Source: Selaginella moellendorffii
Taxonomy: Eukaryota > Streptophyta > Lycopodiopsida > Selaginellales > Selaginellaceae
Assembly: GCF_000143415.4 (NCBI RefSeq)
Contig: NW_003314268.1
Location: forward strand, 3,844,039-3,908,038
Length of the DNA stretch: 64,000 bases
Reading direction: 5' to 3'
In this document: positions 30,353 to 42,803 of the stretch, one piece after another
Layout: each line of letters opens with the position of its first letter
How positions within the stretch are numbered: the first letter of the stretch is position 1
The notes under the pieces: generated by a model
Told to the model about the DNA's origin: nothing
Seen by the model: the letters and a program-made list of their open reading frames with translations, nothing else
Databases searched by the model: none
Position numbers and translations under genes: made by a program

Positions 30353-33300
30353 ATGCATGCAGCTAGCAGGATGGTGAAGAGGAACCGTGCTGATGACGCT
30401 GAAACCTCTAGACAGGCGAATCAAGAGGAGGAAACTCCTGCTAGAGATGCTGCGGAAGGGGCTGAGGCCGAGTCGGAAGAGGAAGAGCCAGATGCTGCGG
30501 CATTGCAGCGTACGGCTCAGGAAGTTGAGATCGAGAATTTGCGAAGGGAGATTCGCAAATTGAAGAAGGAGAACAAGAAGAGGAAGAAAGAAGCTGAGGC
30601 AGCTAAACCAGCTAAGCCTAAGCAACCGGACTCCTCTTCGAGTTCTGAGGACGACGAAGTTCTGCAGCCGCCCCCGGTTGCACGAGTTTCAAAGTTCAAG
30701 CCTCCAAAACCACCCAACTTCAGAGGCATGCGGGACTATCAAGTTTTGGAAGACTGGGTCTACAATATGGAAAACTATTTCATAGCGGCAGACGTAGATG
30801 ATCGTATGAAAGTTGCGTGTGTGCAATCCTTTCTCACCGATCATGCCAAAACTTGGTGGCGCCAGGTGTGTGCTGAAAAAGGGCAGACTAGAAGTTGGAC
30901 CAAGATGTGGTCTCGTATCCGTAAGGAATACTTGCCGGATGATCTTGGTCTGAGACTTCGCACAGAGCTGCGGCGGTTAAAGCAGCGAGGGGACCTTATG
31001 CATTACATTAATGCGTTTGCTCAGAAGCGCATTATGATTGCAAATATGAGTGACGAAGATGCTCGGAGTTATTTCCTGGAGGGTTTAAGTTCACTTTCTC
31101 GTAATGAGATCTTGAAGTTTAAGCCGAAGACATACCTGGAGTGTAAGGAGGCAGCGCAGCAAGTTGCCTTTAGTCACTCGCTCATAGAACAATATCAGAA
31201 ATCTTATGCTGGTAACTCGGATAAGAATAGGAATTCTGGGAATAAGCAAGGTGATCGGAAACAAAGGGTGGAAAGTAGGTACCGCCCTGGGGGCTCACAA
31301 GCTACGGTGAATAAAGGTGGTGGTGGTTGGAGACCACCAGCAGCTTCTTTTGGTCCTAGGCCCTCTGTTCCTCCTCCTGGTGGGTACAAGCAGCAGCAAC
31401 CTGCAAAACCTGCTCCTAGTGGAACAGGTAGTGTGGGTCATTGCTTCCATTGTGGAGAGTCGGGACATAGGTCCTCAGAATGTCCCAACAAGCATAGGAC
31501 AAGGTCTCGGGTTAATGTCATGAGGGAAGACGGTGGTGGTGAAGCTGAAGGGGTTGACGAGTTGGTCAATGCAGACTATGAGGAAGAAGAGGTGAGTAAC
31601 TTTTGTTGCTTTCCTCAAGCTTTTCTTGCAGTCAATGCAAACACTGATCCGTTGATGTATCTGGTAGGCTTTGTCCGTGGACACCGAATCCGAGTGATGA
31701 TTGACACGGGAGCTACGCACAGTGTGATATCCGAAGACTTAGTTAAGTTGTTAGGATTGAATGCTGAGCAGATGTCGCCTATGCACTTCCGGTTTGCGGA
31801 AGGTGGGCAAGTAGCTAGAAAGTTTGTGAGTGATGTTCCAATAAAGATATCCAAGTGGAAAGAAAGAGTGGACTTGGTAGTGTTGAAGATACTAGATTTT
31901 CAGATGGTGTTTGGTATGGATTTCTTCAACAAGTATATAAAAGGGATTTATGGTGCTGGACAAAGTCGTATCATGTTGAAGTCAGAAGGACATCCTAATG
32001 TATCCTTTCAGTTGCAAAAGCGTTCCTCAAAGTATTGGGATGCAAAGTTCCTGACTGCGAGGGCCGCTCAAAAAGCAGCTAAAAGGGGATGTCAAACCTT
32101 TTGGGTTCAAGTGATGGAAGCTGAGTGTGTGGGTGACTCGGTTCGAATCGGTGACGGGGTTGATCCTGTACCACAGAAGTTAATGGAGTTGTTGGCGAGG
32201 AATCAGGATATCTTCCCGAAGGATTTGCCGCCAGGGCTACCAACTAGCCGTGAGGTTGATCATCAGATTGAGGTTATTCCGGGTTCTAAACCACCTACGA
32301 AAGCTCCATATCGGTTGAACATCAAGGAGATGGCTGAACTCAAGAAGCAACTCACGGAGCTTCTTGAAAAAGGTCATATCCGACCAAGCAAGTCACCTTA
32401 TGGAGCGCCAATCCTTTTTGTTATGAAAAAGGATGGAACCATGAGGATGTGTATTGACTATCGGGCACTCAACAAGATCACGGTTAAAAACAATTATCCT
32501 TTGCCTCGCATTGATGACTTGTTTGACCAACTCTTAAAGGCTAAGTATTTTACGTGACTTGATTTGCGGTTCGGGTATCATCAGATACGGGTGGCAGATC
32601 AGGATGTGGAGAAGACAGCCTTTAAGACTCGGTACGGATCTTATGAGTTCCTTGTCATGCCATTTGGATTATGCAATGCTCCGGCAACGTTCAGCACTAT
32701 GATGGATAGAATATTCGGAGATTACTTGGATGCATTTGTTGTCCTGTATATTGACGATGTTCTAGTCTTTAGTGAAATGTTGGAGGATCATTTGAAACAC
32801 TTGGAGCTGGTGTTTCAGAAGTTGCGCGAACACAAACTGTATGCTAAGAAAAGTAAATGCGCTTTTGGACAATTGCGCGTAAACTTTCTCGGACATATAG
32901 TTGGTGGTGGCGTGATTGAGGTCGATCCAAAGAAGGTGGAAGCGGTGAAGTCCTGGGAAGTCCCGACCACTGTATCAGATGTTCGTTCCTTTCTCGGTTT
33001 GGCGGGATACTATCGCAAGTTTGTCCGCAATTTTGCAAGTATTGCTCTTCCGTTGACTGAATTGACGAAGAGTAGTATTCCGTTTCATTGGACACCAGCT
33101 TGCCAGCGTGCTTTTGCACGGTTGAAGGAGATCTTGACTACGGTTCCTGTTCTCAAGATCCCAGATCTTGATAAACCCTTCGAAGTGCATTGTGATGCAT
33201 CTGGCTATGCTATTGGTGCCGTGTTGCAGCAAGATTGTGACAAAGCGGTTGGTGTTACGCTAAGGCGACATGGTTGTCCCGTTGCGTTCTATTCCAAGAA

Positions 33301-35086
33301 ATTGGATGAGACCCAACGAAGATGGCCAACGCATGAGAAAGAGATGTTTGCTATAGTGTCGGCCCTGGAACACTGGAGACACTACTTGGGTGGACATACC
33401 AAGGTTTATACGGATAGTAACACACTAAGCTACTTTGCTACGCAGCCTAAGCTTACGCCGAAGCAGGCTCGTTGGCAAGAGAAGCTTGCTAGATATGATA
33501 TTGAAATCATATATAAACCTGGTAAGGACAATATTGTTCCGGATGCGTTGAGTCGTCAAGCTCAGTTCCGGGCAATATCGGCAATCAGTTCAGACTGGCT
33601 GAAGGACGTTCGGGCTTCGTATGGAAGTGATCCATTGGCGAAGGCAATCTTATGCCGTACGGGGTTGTTGAAGCAGAGCCCTGGTAGCGAAGCAGCAAAA
33701 GTTGCTAGTCGCACTAATGCGAAGCTTCACTTCTCAGTTCGGGATGGGCTTATATTCTATAAGCAAGAAAGATTGTATCTTCCCTCTAAGGATCTTCAGC
33801 AGTTATTTCTGCGGGAACATCATGATGTTCCAGCAGCGGGACATGGTGGACAGCAAAAGACTCTGGCTTCGTTGAAAAAGGGATTTTTCTGGTCTGGTAT
33901 GGAAGGTGATGTAGCGGATTATATTCGTTCCTGCCCTATATGCCAGCAATGTAAGCGCAGAACTGAGAAGCAGGCTGGAAAGTTGCAGTGCATTCCAGCA
34001 CCGGCATGGCCATTTCAGAGTGTGACACTTGATTTCGTCACTTGCTTGCCGAAGTCTAAGGGTCATGATACTTTGATGGTGGTTGTGGATCGGTTGTCGA
34101 AGATTGCACACTTCATTCCAACTGTGGGAATAGTGAATGCGAAACAAGCAGCAAAGCTCTTTTTCCATGAAGTAGTGCGAGTTTGTGGTCTTCCTGAAGA
34201 GATGATCTCGGATAGAGATTCGAGGTTTACGGGGAAGTTTTGGGGAACATTGTTCCAATTGTTTGGTACCAAGTTGAAGTTTAGTACGGCTTATCATCCT
34301 CAAACTGATGGGCAGACCGAACGCGTGAATGCTCAAGTCGAGGATTATCTGCGGTACTATGTCGCGGCGGACCAACGCGACTGGGTTGAGCATTTGGATA
34401 CAGCAGAAATATGTTATAACAACACATTTCACAGCGCTATAGGCTGTTCTCCATGGGAGATGCTGCAAGGGAATGCTTGTGGGGTTCCTCAACAGATTGT
34501 TGTCCCGAAACCAATGACCGAAGTGTTGGTCCCAGCCGTTGAAACTTATGCGGAGCAGCTACGCCAAGGTTGGTCTAGAGCTACTGAGGCGATGGGCAAA
34601 GCTCAGGATAGGTATCGACGTGATAAGGATCAGCATCGTCGGGATGTATCCTATCAAGTGGGAGATCAGGTATGGCTATCTTCCCGAAACTTGAATATTA
34701 AGGGTTCTTTGTCTCGGAAGCTCTTGCCGAGATATGTTGGACCCTATCGGGTGTTAAAACGTCTTGGTGATGTATCCTATCAGTTGGACCTACCTACGGA
34801 GATGTGCAATGTTCATAATGTATTTCATGCCAATCTATTGGCTCCTTACGCTATGGATATTGCACGTCAACGGGAGATTTGTCCACCGCCAGACGTTATG
34901 GATGGTGAACCTGAATATGAAGTAGAGGCTATTTTGGATTCACGCTGGCTTAAACGTGCCAAACGTCGGGAGTATCTAGTTAAGTGGAAAGGTTACCCAA
35001 CTTGTGAATCAACTTGGGAGCCTCTTAGTAATCTTACCCATGCTCGTGAGCTTGTCACGGAGTATGAGAATAGTAATAAAGCCTAG
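30353..35086 (+). pseudogene. gag-pol polyprotein, one nonsense codon
   Basis: A single frame holds, in order: gag with an acidic/coiled N-terminus, a CCHC zinc knuckle ([15 protein letters not shown]), aspartic protease ([10 protein letters not shown]), reverse transcriptase (YIDDVLVFS), RNase H (FEVHCDASGYAIGAVL), integrase with an HHCC finger and the DDE residues (TLDFVTCLP, ISDRDSRFTG, PQTDGQTERVN), and a chromodomain (VEAILDSRW through YLVKWKGYPTCESTWEP). The frame is interrupted once, by TGA at 32555-32557 between the fingers and palm of the reverse transcriptase, just before LDLRFGYHQI; the same frame then runs to TAG at 35086. The start is ATG 30353 or 30371. The copy is therefore probably not autonomous, but it is otherwise well preserved. 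Confidence 0.93.
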
Positions 35087-35694
35087 CTTTTGTAAATCTT
35101 GTAATAAATCTTGCAAATTAATAAAGTAAAATATTTCTATCAATCAAAATGTCGTTTCTCTCGTTCATTAGTAATTGGGTCAGTTTTGGCAGGCTGACTT
35201 CGGCACTTCGGTGCATGGGTCCAATCCATAACCATGGGGATAACTATTATAAACTGATCACAAGTCCCCACCTCTCTCTCGATGACTCATTTTTGAAATG
35301 GGGCATGGTCGTGTAAACAACTTAATCTGCCAGTTTATAATAGTTGTCTAAATCTTCCCGACGGGGTTGATTTCTTGCTCAGGGGCAGTTGGGTCTCTGG
35401 CCTTCTCCCTATATCCCTGCGGGCAGGGATGTATCATTCCTTTGTAAGCCGAGTGGTACTCGGAGCAGCAAGGGTGGCTAACTCCGTTGGTCATTTCCTT
35501 GTCGGCGACGGCCGGAGGGTGTCTGAGTCTTAACGTCTTTAGACGTAGAGGAGAGGTTGTTCCATAACTCATTTAAGTCGGTGTGTTTCCCACATAGTGT
35601 GCTTTCCGTTAACTTTCAGAGTTGTTTCCTTGACGGTTTGCTAGACTCGGGTATGCATCGACGAGGACGTCGATCTTCCCCAAGGGGGGGAGAG
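35087..35694 (+). other. Untranslated 3' part of the gypsy element with purine tract
   Basis: About 600 bp between the pol stop and the 3' LTR, without coding signal; it ends in the polypurine tract at 35683-35694. Confidence 0.7.
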
Positions 35695-36621
35695 TGTCGC
35701 GAATGTGACTTCGGGTATCGAAAGATACTTGTCGACCGGTCCTTACGGACACTCTTTCCTTACTGCCATGACGGCAGGAGGTCGGTACTGCTGGTTCCCT
35801 TTATTGGCCCCTCTTGTCCAAGTGTTAGTAAACTGGACTTAGCATCTGTACTTGGCCGGAAGAGCATAAGGACGGAATTCCTAAGTGTCTATTTGGCCAA
35901 GCATACTTGGCCTGGCTTTTTAGTTCTCTTTTGCTCTGTCTTGCACTAGCTTGGCAAGAACCCTCGCGTATTGAGACTAGTCCCTCAATATCGCTGGATG
36001 ATAGCTTACCGTGTCTGCCAAACACCCTCGCTATCATACCCTTAGTGTTGGTCTCATTTCGGTCCCATATGCTATTTATGGAAAGTGTCTAGATTCACTT
36101 ATTTGGCATATCTACAGAATGTAGAGAGTGGCCTGAACACAATGGTGTTCGTCCCGTGTCCAAATTCGCAATCTAAGGCCATTCCATATTTAGTAAGTTT
36201 CGGACTTGTCCCAGAGACTAACTCCTGGTACTAAGGGAGGCTTGGGGTGAAAGCCCAAAGCGTGTGTCCCTCAAGGGGGGGGGGGGGGGGGGCTGTGGGG
36301 GGTTCCAAATGTATAGTAGGGATAGTGGTTAGAATGCATGTCCGACCACCTGAGACATTAGTTTGGCTCCCGCTGGGCTGTGTCGCTCCTTGTTCTGCGT
36401 CCGGCTTGGGTCTAAGCCCAAGCTCCACGCTGCTCTAGTCGGTGGAGTACCCTCCTCCTCGTGTTAGGCCACTGGTATGCCAAAATTGTGCCAGACTCCG
36501 TCTGACACCATTTTGCGTGCAGGTGCTGGATACGGGGAGCTGGTGCTCGTGGGATTGTACCGGACCCTCGTTTCGTAGCGCAACGGGCTTGGAGTTTGGC
36601 TCCAAATTCAGGTGCGCTACA
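35695..36621 (+). repeat. 3' LTR of the chromodomain gypsy element
   Basis: Same as the 5' LTR except for scattered substitutions and an 18-base instead of 11-base poly-G run at about 36275. Followed by the target duplication TCAAC. Confidence 0.95.
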
Positions 36622-36626
36622 TCAAC

Positions 36627-37703
36627 CTCCTCAACACACAACTCAACATTTGAGACGGAAAAATCAATAATAACATCCACATTCTCAAAGAAATATATAA
36701 GTTCCTCAATAGCAATAGTAAAGCAAAGGCTCTCAATGACACTCATAAGTGGGGACATGCATTCAACCCAAAACTCTAGCAAAAGTGACTCAACCCTTGG
36801 AAAAAGGAATACTCAACACTAAAAACTTTACTAATGAAACAAAAGCAAGATTCTCAACTTTATAGACACACTCAACATCTAGATTAGTATGAGGAGGATG
36901 GAAAACACTCAACTCAACATTGGACTGAGAATGAGAATCATGAGAGTCACAAATGATCAATGTGCCAAGAAAAGAAAACACTGCAGATGAGGAAAAAATA
37001 CTAGGAATATGAGAAGGTGGCTAAGGCCAAGAAATAAGAAAAGGTTAGGAAATAGCAAAAGGGAAATAGAAAGGATCAGATGGTAAATTGAAATATTGAC
37101 ACCTACCCTGCGAAATCTCCGCTTCATCTCCAAAGCTATCTCCATAATAATCAAGCTCATCATCACACTTTGGAATCCACTCGAGCTTGTACACATCATC
37201 TTCCCATAAACTTGATCCTCGAACATTCTCCAAGAATTGGATTGCATCATCCATAGCTCGCCAATCAATATCACGAGAATACTCCACATCAATAGGAGAT
37301 GGTAGAACACCGAGAACAGGACAAACCATGTAATCACATCCCATAAAAGTTGGAGATGGCAACACACCAAGGATGGGTGCAACACCAATATGATCGCACC
37401 CCACAACACCAAAAGTTTAATCCAACGAAGTAGTATTAGCAGCCTTAAGTGATATACTCCTTGATCGATAATGGCGTGGCATGGTAGAAGAAAAGAATGC
37501 AATGAAGATCAGAAGAAATAACAGATCTAAGCACAACAATAGCTAGAATTCTAAATCTTGCAAAAAGCTAATACAAATCTAGATCTAAAAGAGAATGAAG
37601 AAATAAAAATAAAAAAACATAATCCCGAACACTAGAGTAAAGCATTGCCAAAAAACTTTGCTCTTTAGAGACAAATTGCAATGCCCCTCATCTCCACTAA
37701 TGT
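36627..37703 (-). other. Right part of the older host element
   Basis: Interrupted host sequence. A minus-strand frame at about 37404-37045 contains a duplicated phrase (MGCDHIGVAPILGVLPSP / MGCDYMVCPVLGVLPSP) and an acidic segment; it looks like remnant coding sequence of an older retroelement, but I do not recognise the domain. Confidence 0.4.
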
Positions 37704-37850
37704 GAGTGCTTGGGATATAGGAATAGATATCTTAATTGGGGTTTAAACCCCTGCTTATATATAAAAAATGGATGGACTAGATTCAATCCCAAATGAATAG
37801 TCCATATGCTATAGTACTATAATTAGTGCATTACCAAGTTAGGGTAATTG
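37704..37850 (+). repeat. Right copy of the old 150-bp direct repeat
   Basis: Partner of 28266-28420 with about 90 percent visual identity; probable LTR remnant of the older element that hosts the gypsy insertion. Confidence 0.65.
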
Positions 37851-38051
37851 TAGTGCACATGAATTTAGAGCCGAACTCTAAGCCTGTTGTGCCACGAAAC
37901 AAGGGTTTTGTACAATCCCACAAGCATCAGCTCCCCGTATTCAACACCTACACGCAAAATGGTGTCAGACAGTGTCTCGCACAATTTTGGGATACCGGTG
38001 GTCTAACGTGGGGAGGAAGGTACCCCACCGACTAAAGTAGCATGGAGCTTG
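37849..38051 (-). repeat. Inverted fragment of the chromodomain-gypsy LTR
   Basis: Read on the minus strand, it matches the last ~200 bp of the LTR at 29261-30180 (shared phrases include CACGCAAAATGGTGTCAGAC and CCCCACCGACTA) with many substitutions. It stops exactly where the second gypsy LTR begins, so that element inserted into or next to it. Confidence 0.8.
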
Positions 38052-38280
38052 TGTTAGACACCAGCTTTGACCACGTGGTCAATATCGGTCAAAGGGAGGC
38101 TCAAGGGTATATTAAGGCATGTTAGGGTAAGGGACTCAACCCTACCCTAGGGCTCACAGTGGAGTGGCGGTGCAGTGGAGCTTTTGAGGTAGTTCGGGGG
38201 TGGTTGGGTGGTGAGGAACCTCAAGAGGTGGCATAGCATAGTCTAGGGCAACTAAATCTCTGTCTTTTTGTGTTGGTTCA
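38052..38280 (+). repeat. 5' LTR of the second gypsy element
   Basis: Matches 42317-42479 (CCAGCTTTGAC, AAGGGAGGCTCAAG, TATATTAAGGCATGTTAG, CCTAGGGCTCACAGTGGAG). Confidence 0.85.
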
Positions 38281-38309
38281 TAAGATTGGTATCAGAGGAG
38301 TTGGTTGCG

Positions 38310-41300
38310 ATGGCCAACGAAATTGAACATTGGAATCCTATTGTCAATGGTGGTGCCGACAATGGTGCTGACGAAGCTACAGAGATTTGGACCATTCAAG
38401 ATGTGGTTCATGAGTTGTGAGCCCTTAATTGAAATCAACAAGAGATGCAAGACAAGATGCATGGCATGATGGATACCATGCATGGGCGGGTTGAGGCACT
38501 CGAGGCTGGACGAGGTAGCACTACAAGTAAACCTTCTTTGGTAGATCAACTCAAGATTCCAACCTTTTCCGGTGATGGTGGTGTGGACAAGTGTCTCACT
38601 TGGCTAGCCAATGTGAAGAAGTTCTTGGCTGCTAGGGGAACTCCAGATGCAGAGGCTTTAGTGGCTATTCTAATGGTTTTGCGTGATGCGGGTCTTTGAT
38701 GGTGGAATTGGTTTAAGGAGTCTTGTGTTGCAGATAAGAAACCATTAGTGTCTACCATGGATGAGTTTGAGTCTGCTTTCTATTTACGTTTTGCCCCTCA
38801 TTACGACGCGGTGAATTCTTGTACAGAACTTTGACATTTCCAGCAAGGGAAAATGATGCTCGGGGACTATATTGAGAAGCTTACTCGCTTGATTAGTCGT
38901 GTTCCAACGAAGAATCCAGATTAGAACAAGTCCTATTTCATTGATGGCCTACATAGTGAGAGCATGCAGCAACACTTGTGTCATTTTCAACCTACAACAA
39001 GTTTGGAGGAGCTCTTTGATGCGGCTTGTTAACTTGACAATGATAAACACAAGTCTCGCAAGCGTTTGCGGAGTCCTTCTGTCGAGAATCATCGTGATGA
39101 TCACCATGGACACAAGGATGGGAACAAGCATCACAAGTTGAAGTCGATGGTGACTACTTTGGATGCAAAGGGGTCCAAAAAGCAGAAGTTCTTTGTGAAG
39201 AATTATAGACAAGGTTGTCATCATTGCAGCACTACAAGATTGATTGTTTGCAGTTGAAGAACAAGCAACAAGACAAGAAGAATGGCCAATCTACTCACAG
39301 TAAGTCAGATACTAAAAAGTTGTAAATTTTGCAGCGTAAGGATGACAAGAACGACCATTCCGGTCAGAGGAAGATACTTTCAATTGTTGCTCGTCAACTC
39401 AATTATGTGTGGAACATGGCGTTAAAGATGTGTGGTTTGGCGAGGGCATTCAACCACCAGTTGTTATGCTCTCTACTACATATTTGAAGCGGGCTTGTTG
39501 TAATAGAAAAACACTTTCGAGTTACTTGCTGTTTGTTTGTGACTTGGGGGACCAAGGCACATGTGGGGGGGAAGCAATAGTACAGGATGTACTTGATGAG
39601 TTTTCTGATGTTTTTCCATCTGAACTTCCTCATGGGTTGCCTGTGTTACGAGGTGTGGAGCATGGATTACATTGGAGCTGGGGACGTGGCCAATTTACTG
39701 GCGTCTATTTCGGTTAAGTTATGTAGAGGAGCAAGAAGTTCAACGATAAGTCAAGGAGTTAATTGAGTATGGATTTATTCAGCCAAGTAAGTCTTTGTTT
39801 GGTGCTCCAGTCTTGCTTGTGAAGAAAAAGGACGGTTCAATGTGGATGTGTATTGACTACCGCGCTTTGAAAAAGAAGACAGTGAAGGATAAGATGCCAA
39901 TGCTATGTGTGGATGATATCCTAGACAAGCTTGGTGAAGCATGAGTGTTTACCAAGATTGATTTGAGGAGTGGATATCATCAGATTGCAATGGATAATGC
40001 ATCTATCTCCAAGATGGTATTCAACATAAGCTTCAGACATTTTGAGTTTACAGTTATGCCATTTGGTTTGAAGAATGCATTAGCCACATTTACTCGATTG
40101 ATGATGAAGGTATTTGGGCGTTATCTTCATGAGTTTATGGAGATTTTCTTGTTTTTAGCAAGAATATGAAGGAGCATAAGGTGCATTTGCACAAGGTTCT
40201 TTTGTTATTCCGAGACAACAAATTTTATGCAAAGAAGAACAAATATGAGTTTGCAAAGTCGAAGGTGGAATATTTAGGCCATATTGTGACATCTAAGGGT
40301 GTCAAGATGGATCCAAGGAAGGTGGCTGTGGTAGAAAACTAGCCTACACCGACTATAGTGGCCGAGTTGTGCAGTTTTCTTGGTATGGCTAGTTACTACT
40401 GATGTTTCCAACATAAGTTTGTAGAGGTGGCTATTCTTTTGACATGGTTGTTATGCAAGAATGTTCCATTCGAGTGGAAGAAGCCACAAGAGGAGAGTTT
40501 TGTGGCATTGAAATGATTGTTGAGCGAGACTCCAATGCTTCGCATTGTTAATTCATCGAAACTTTACAAGGTGATATGCGATGTGAGTGGTCATGCAATA
40601 GGAGGAGTTCTCATGCAAGAGGGACAACCTATTGCATATGAGAGTCGAACTTTGAATTCTACGGAGCAACACTATTCCACATATGAGCAAGAGTTACTCT
40701 CTATTGTTCATGTTTTGCGGACGTGGCGACACTATCTTTATGGTGTAGTGTTTGTAGTGTTGACAGATCATAAACCCCTTGTGTATCTTTTCACATAGAA
40801 GGAGTTGAACACTAGGCAAGTTCGTTGGATGGTCAAACTCATGGAGTTTTGGGAGTTTCTTATTGAGCATTGTCTAGGAAAATCAAATGTGGTGGTAGAC
40901 GCTTTATCTTTTATTCGTCATGTGACGACGTTATAAACACGATTTTGTCATCATTTGAGTAAGGTGGTTAATGAGTTTGGGCAGTTGGTTGAGCATGCTC
41001 AGGCTCAGGATGTTGAGGTGGCCTCTTTGTGAGACCAAATGGAAGCCCCTTTCTCATTAATGGATGGGATTCTCTATTACAATGGTTGTGTATATTTGCC
41101 ACGGGTGGATGTGTTAATTACTCAAGTTTTATTCCACTATCATGATCGTCCAGAGGCCGGTCATTTTGGGGGGACGAAGATGTATGACTTGATTAAGCAC
41201 AATTTTTATTGGAGGAATATGAAGGCTGATATCCTCAAGTATTGTAAATCATGCGAGCTCTGTCAGCGGGTTAAGGTGCCATGGGAGAAGCCGGAGGGAC

Positions 41301-42240
41301 TTTTGCAACCTTTACTTATTCCTCAGAGCCGTTAGTGTAATATCTTTATGACTTCATCACTTGTTTGCCATGAACATAGAGGCAAAAGGAGCAAGTATGG
41401 GTTATAGTGGATTGGTTGACGAAGTATGTGCGATTGTTGGCTCTTCGGAAGATTGTCATTGCCTCAGACTTGGCTATGGTTTATTTGGAGGAGGTTTTTC
41501 CTGATTTTGAGATTCAAAGTTCACCAATGGATTTTAGAAAAGATTTGTAAAGGCTATACAAGTGACTTTGAAACTCTCGAGTGGAGATCATCCTTAGATG
41601 GATGGGCAAACCGAGGGTGTGAATCAGGTGGTGGAGGATATGCTACGTTGTAGCATTAGTCAAAGGCAAGGACAATGGGATTTATATCTTCCATTGGTGC
41701 AATTTGCTTACAACAATAGCCAATATAGTGGAACCAAGCTAAGTCCTTACTTTGCTATGTTTGGAAGGCATCCCCGAACAGTAGTGAAGTTGGGATTGCA
41801 TTTGACTAAGGACGTTCAAGATAAGCTTGATTCCAAGGCAACTGATTTGGCCATAGAATTTGATGAGATTCTGGTGGTGTGCAAATGAAATTTGCAAGCA
41901 GCTTAGGATAGAGTGGAGAAGTTTGCCAATGAGCATCGCCAATTCCGGGAATATAAGGTGGGTGATCTCGTCTTTGTGTGAGTGATCTTTCCATCCAATG
42001 AGTGGCAAAACACCTTAGTGCCTTTACGGACAGGGAAGAGTGATAAACTTTCCCATCAATATGCTAGTCCATATGAAGTGCTGGAGCGCATTGGTAAAGT
42101 GGCTTATCGGGTGCGACTGCCGGCTTGGGTGAAAATTCATCTAGTATTTTATGTTAGCCAGTTGAAAAGTGTACTATCTCGGAGTGACGGGCCCAATGCC
42201 TCCTTGATGTATACGGTTGTGGAAGATGGACCAAGAGCTT
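38310..42240 (+). pseudogene. gag-pol remnant of the second gypsy element
   Basis: The reading frame is broken by many stops of all kinds and frameshifts. Recognisable pieces are a gag region (38445-38920), reverse transcriptase start (39945-40170, FTKIDLRSGYHQIAM and VMPFGLKNA), RNase H (40517-40798, CDVSGHAIGGVLMQ and LTDHKPLVYLF), the integrase zinc finger (41039-41335, HYHDRPEAGHFGG and CKSCELCQR) and the integrase core end (41598-41888, MDGQTEGVNQVVEDML). No chromodomain is visible at the end. Confidence 0.85.
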
Positions 42241-42316
42241 GAGCAAGGTTCCTCAGAAAGGGTGATCACCAGTACAACTCATCCTTGGGACAAGGACTTT
42301 GTTGGGGGGGAAGAAT

Positions 42317-42479
42317 TGTTAAGTGCCAGCTTTGACTATGTGGTCAACATTAGTCAAAGGGAGGCTCAAGAGTATATTAAGGCATGTTAGCGTAAGGGAC
42401 TCAACGTTACCCTAGGGCTCACAGTGGAGCGGCAGCGCAGTAGAGCTTTTGAAGTAGCTCGGGGGGTGGTTTGGTGGTA
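42317..42479 (+). repeat. Truncated 3' LTR of the second gypsy element
   Basis: Matches the first ~163 bp of the 5' LTR and then breaks off. Confidence 0.8.
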
Positions 42480-42803
42480 AGATGCTCTATTTCGTTAAAG
42501 TGGGATTTATTCAGTAAAATAGGACTAGGTACAAATTTTCAAGTATTTGAAAATGACGTGAAATTATATGTTTTTTGTCCAGGGGCTAGACATATCTGGG
42601 GCATGGTGACTAGCGCGGTGACTTTGTGTCCAGACTGAGTCCATCTGGTTGTATAATAAATCTCATTGTCAAGGTGAACAAGCCGAATCTGAAGCTAAAG
42701 AAGAGCGATGGCATGCGCGCACACACTATTTGTTTGTTCATTGAGCGTGTGGTGAGCTTTCCAAGATGAACGTCATTCCTATTAGCCAGACATATAACTT
42801 AAT
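42480..42803 (+). other. Left flank of the palindrome with a transposase 3'-exon fragment
   Basis: At about 42676 an AAG/GTGAACAAGCCGAATCTGA block resembles the last exon of the transposase-like genes (56764 and 43242) and a further copy at 56891. The rest, 42480-42670, is not recognised. This is probably rearranged end sequence of the same transposon system. Confidence 0.5.

Larger units (their letters stand above)
29261..36621 (+). mobile_element. Ty3/gypsy chromodomain LTR retrotransposon, nearly intact
   Basis: The element is 7361 bp. It has LTRs of 920 and 927 bp that begin TGTCGCGAAT and end GCGCTACA, a perfect 5-bp target duplication TCAAC (29256-29260 and 36622-36626), a primer-binding site TGGTATCAGAGGAC (30183) complementary to initiator tRNA-Met, and a purine tract of G followed by AGAG (35683-35694). 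The LTRs differ by roughly 15 substitutions plus the length of a poly-G run, so insertion is fairly recent. The internal region codes gag-pol with a C-terminal chromodomain, which marks it as a chromovirus-type plant element. Confidence 0.95.
38052..42479 (+). mobile_element. Second Ty3/gypsy element, decayed, 3' LTR truncated
   Basis: The 5' LTR is 38052-38280 (starts TGTTAGAC, ends GGTTCA), followed by a primer-binding site TGGTATCAGAGGAG at 38287. The internal region has gag, RT, RNase H and integrase remnants. The purine tract GGGGGGGAAG (42304-42313) precedes a 3' LTR that starts TGTTAAGTG at 42317 and runs to about 42479, where similarity to the 5' LTR stops after about 163 of 229 bp. 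The DNA beyond that point belongs to the region-3 transposon system. Confidence 0.85.

Noticed and set aside
32555-32557. Programmed stop-codon recoding between two pol frames of the gypsy element
   Set aside because: The stop lies inside the reverse transcriptase domain, not between gag and pol, so a simple nonsense mutation is more likely.
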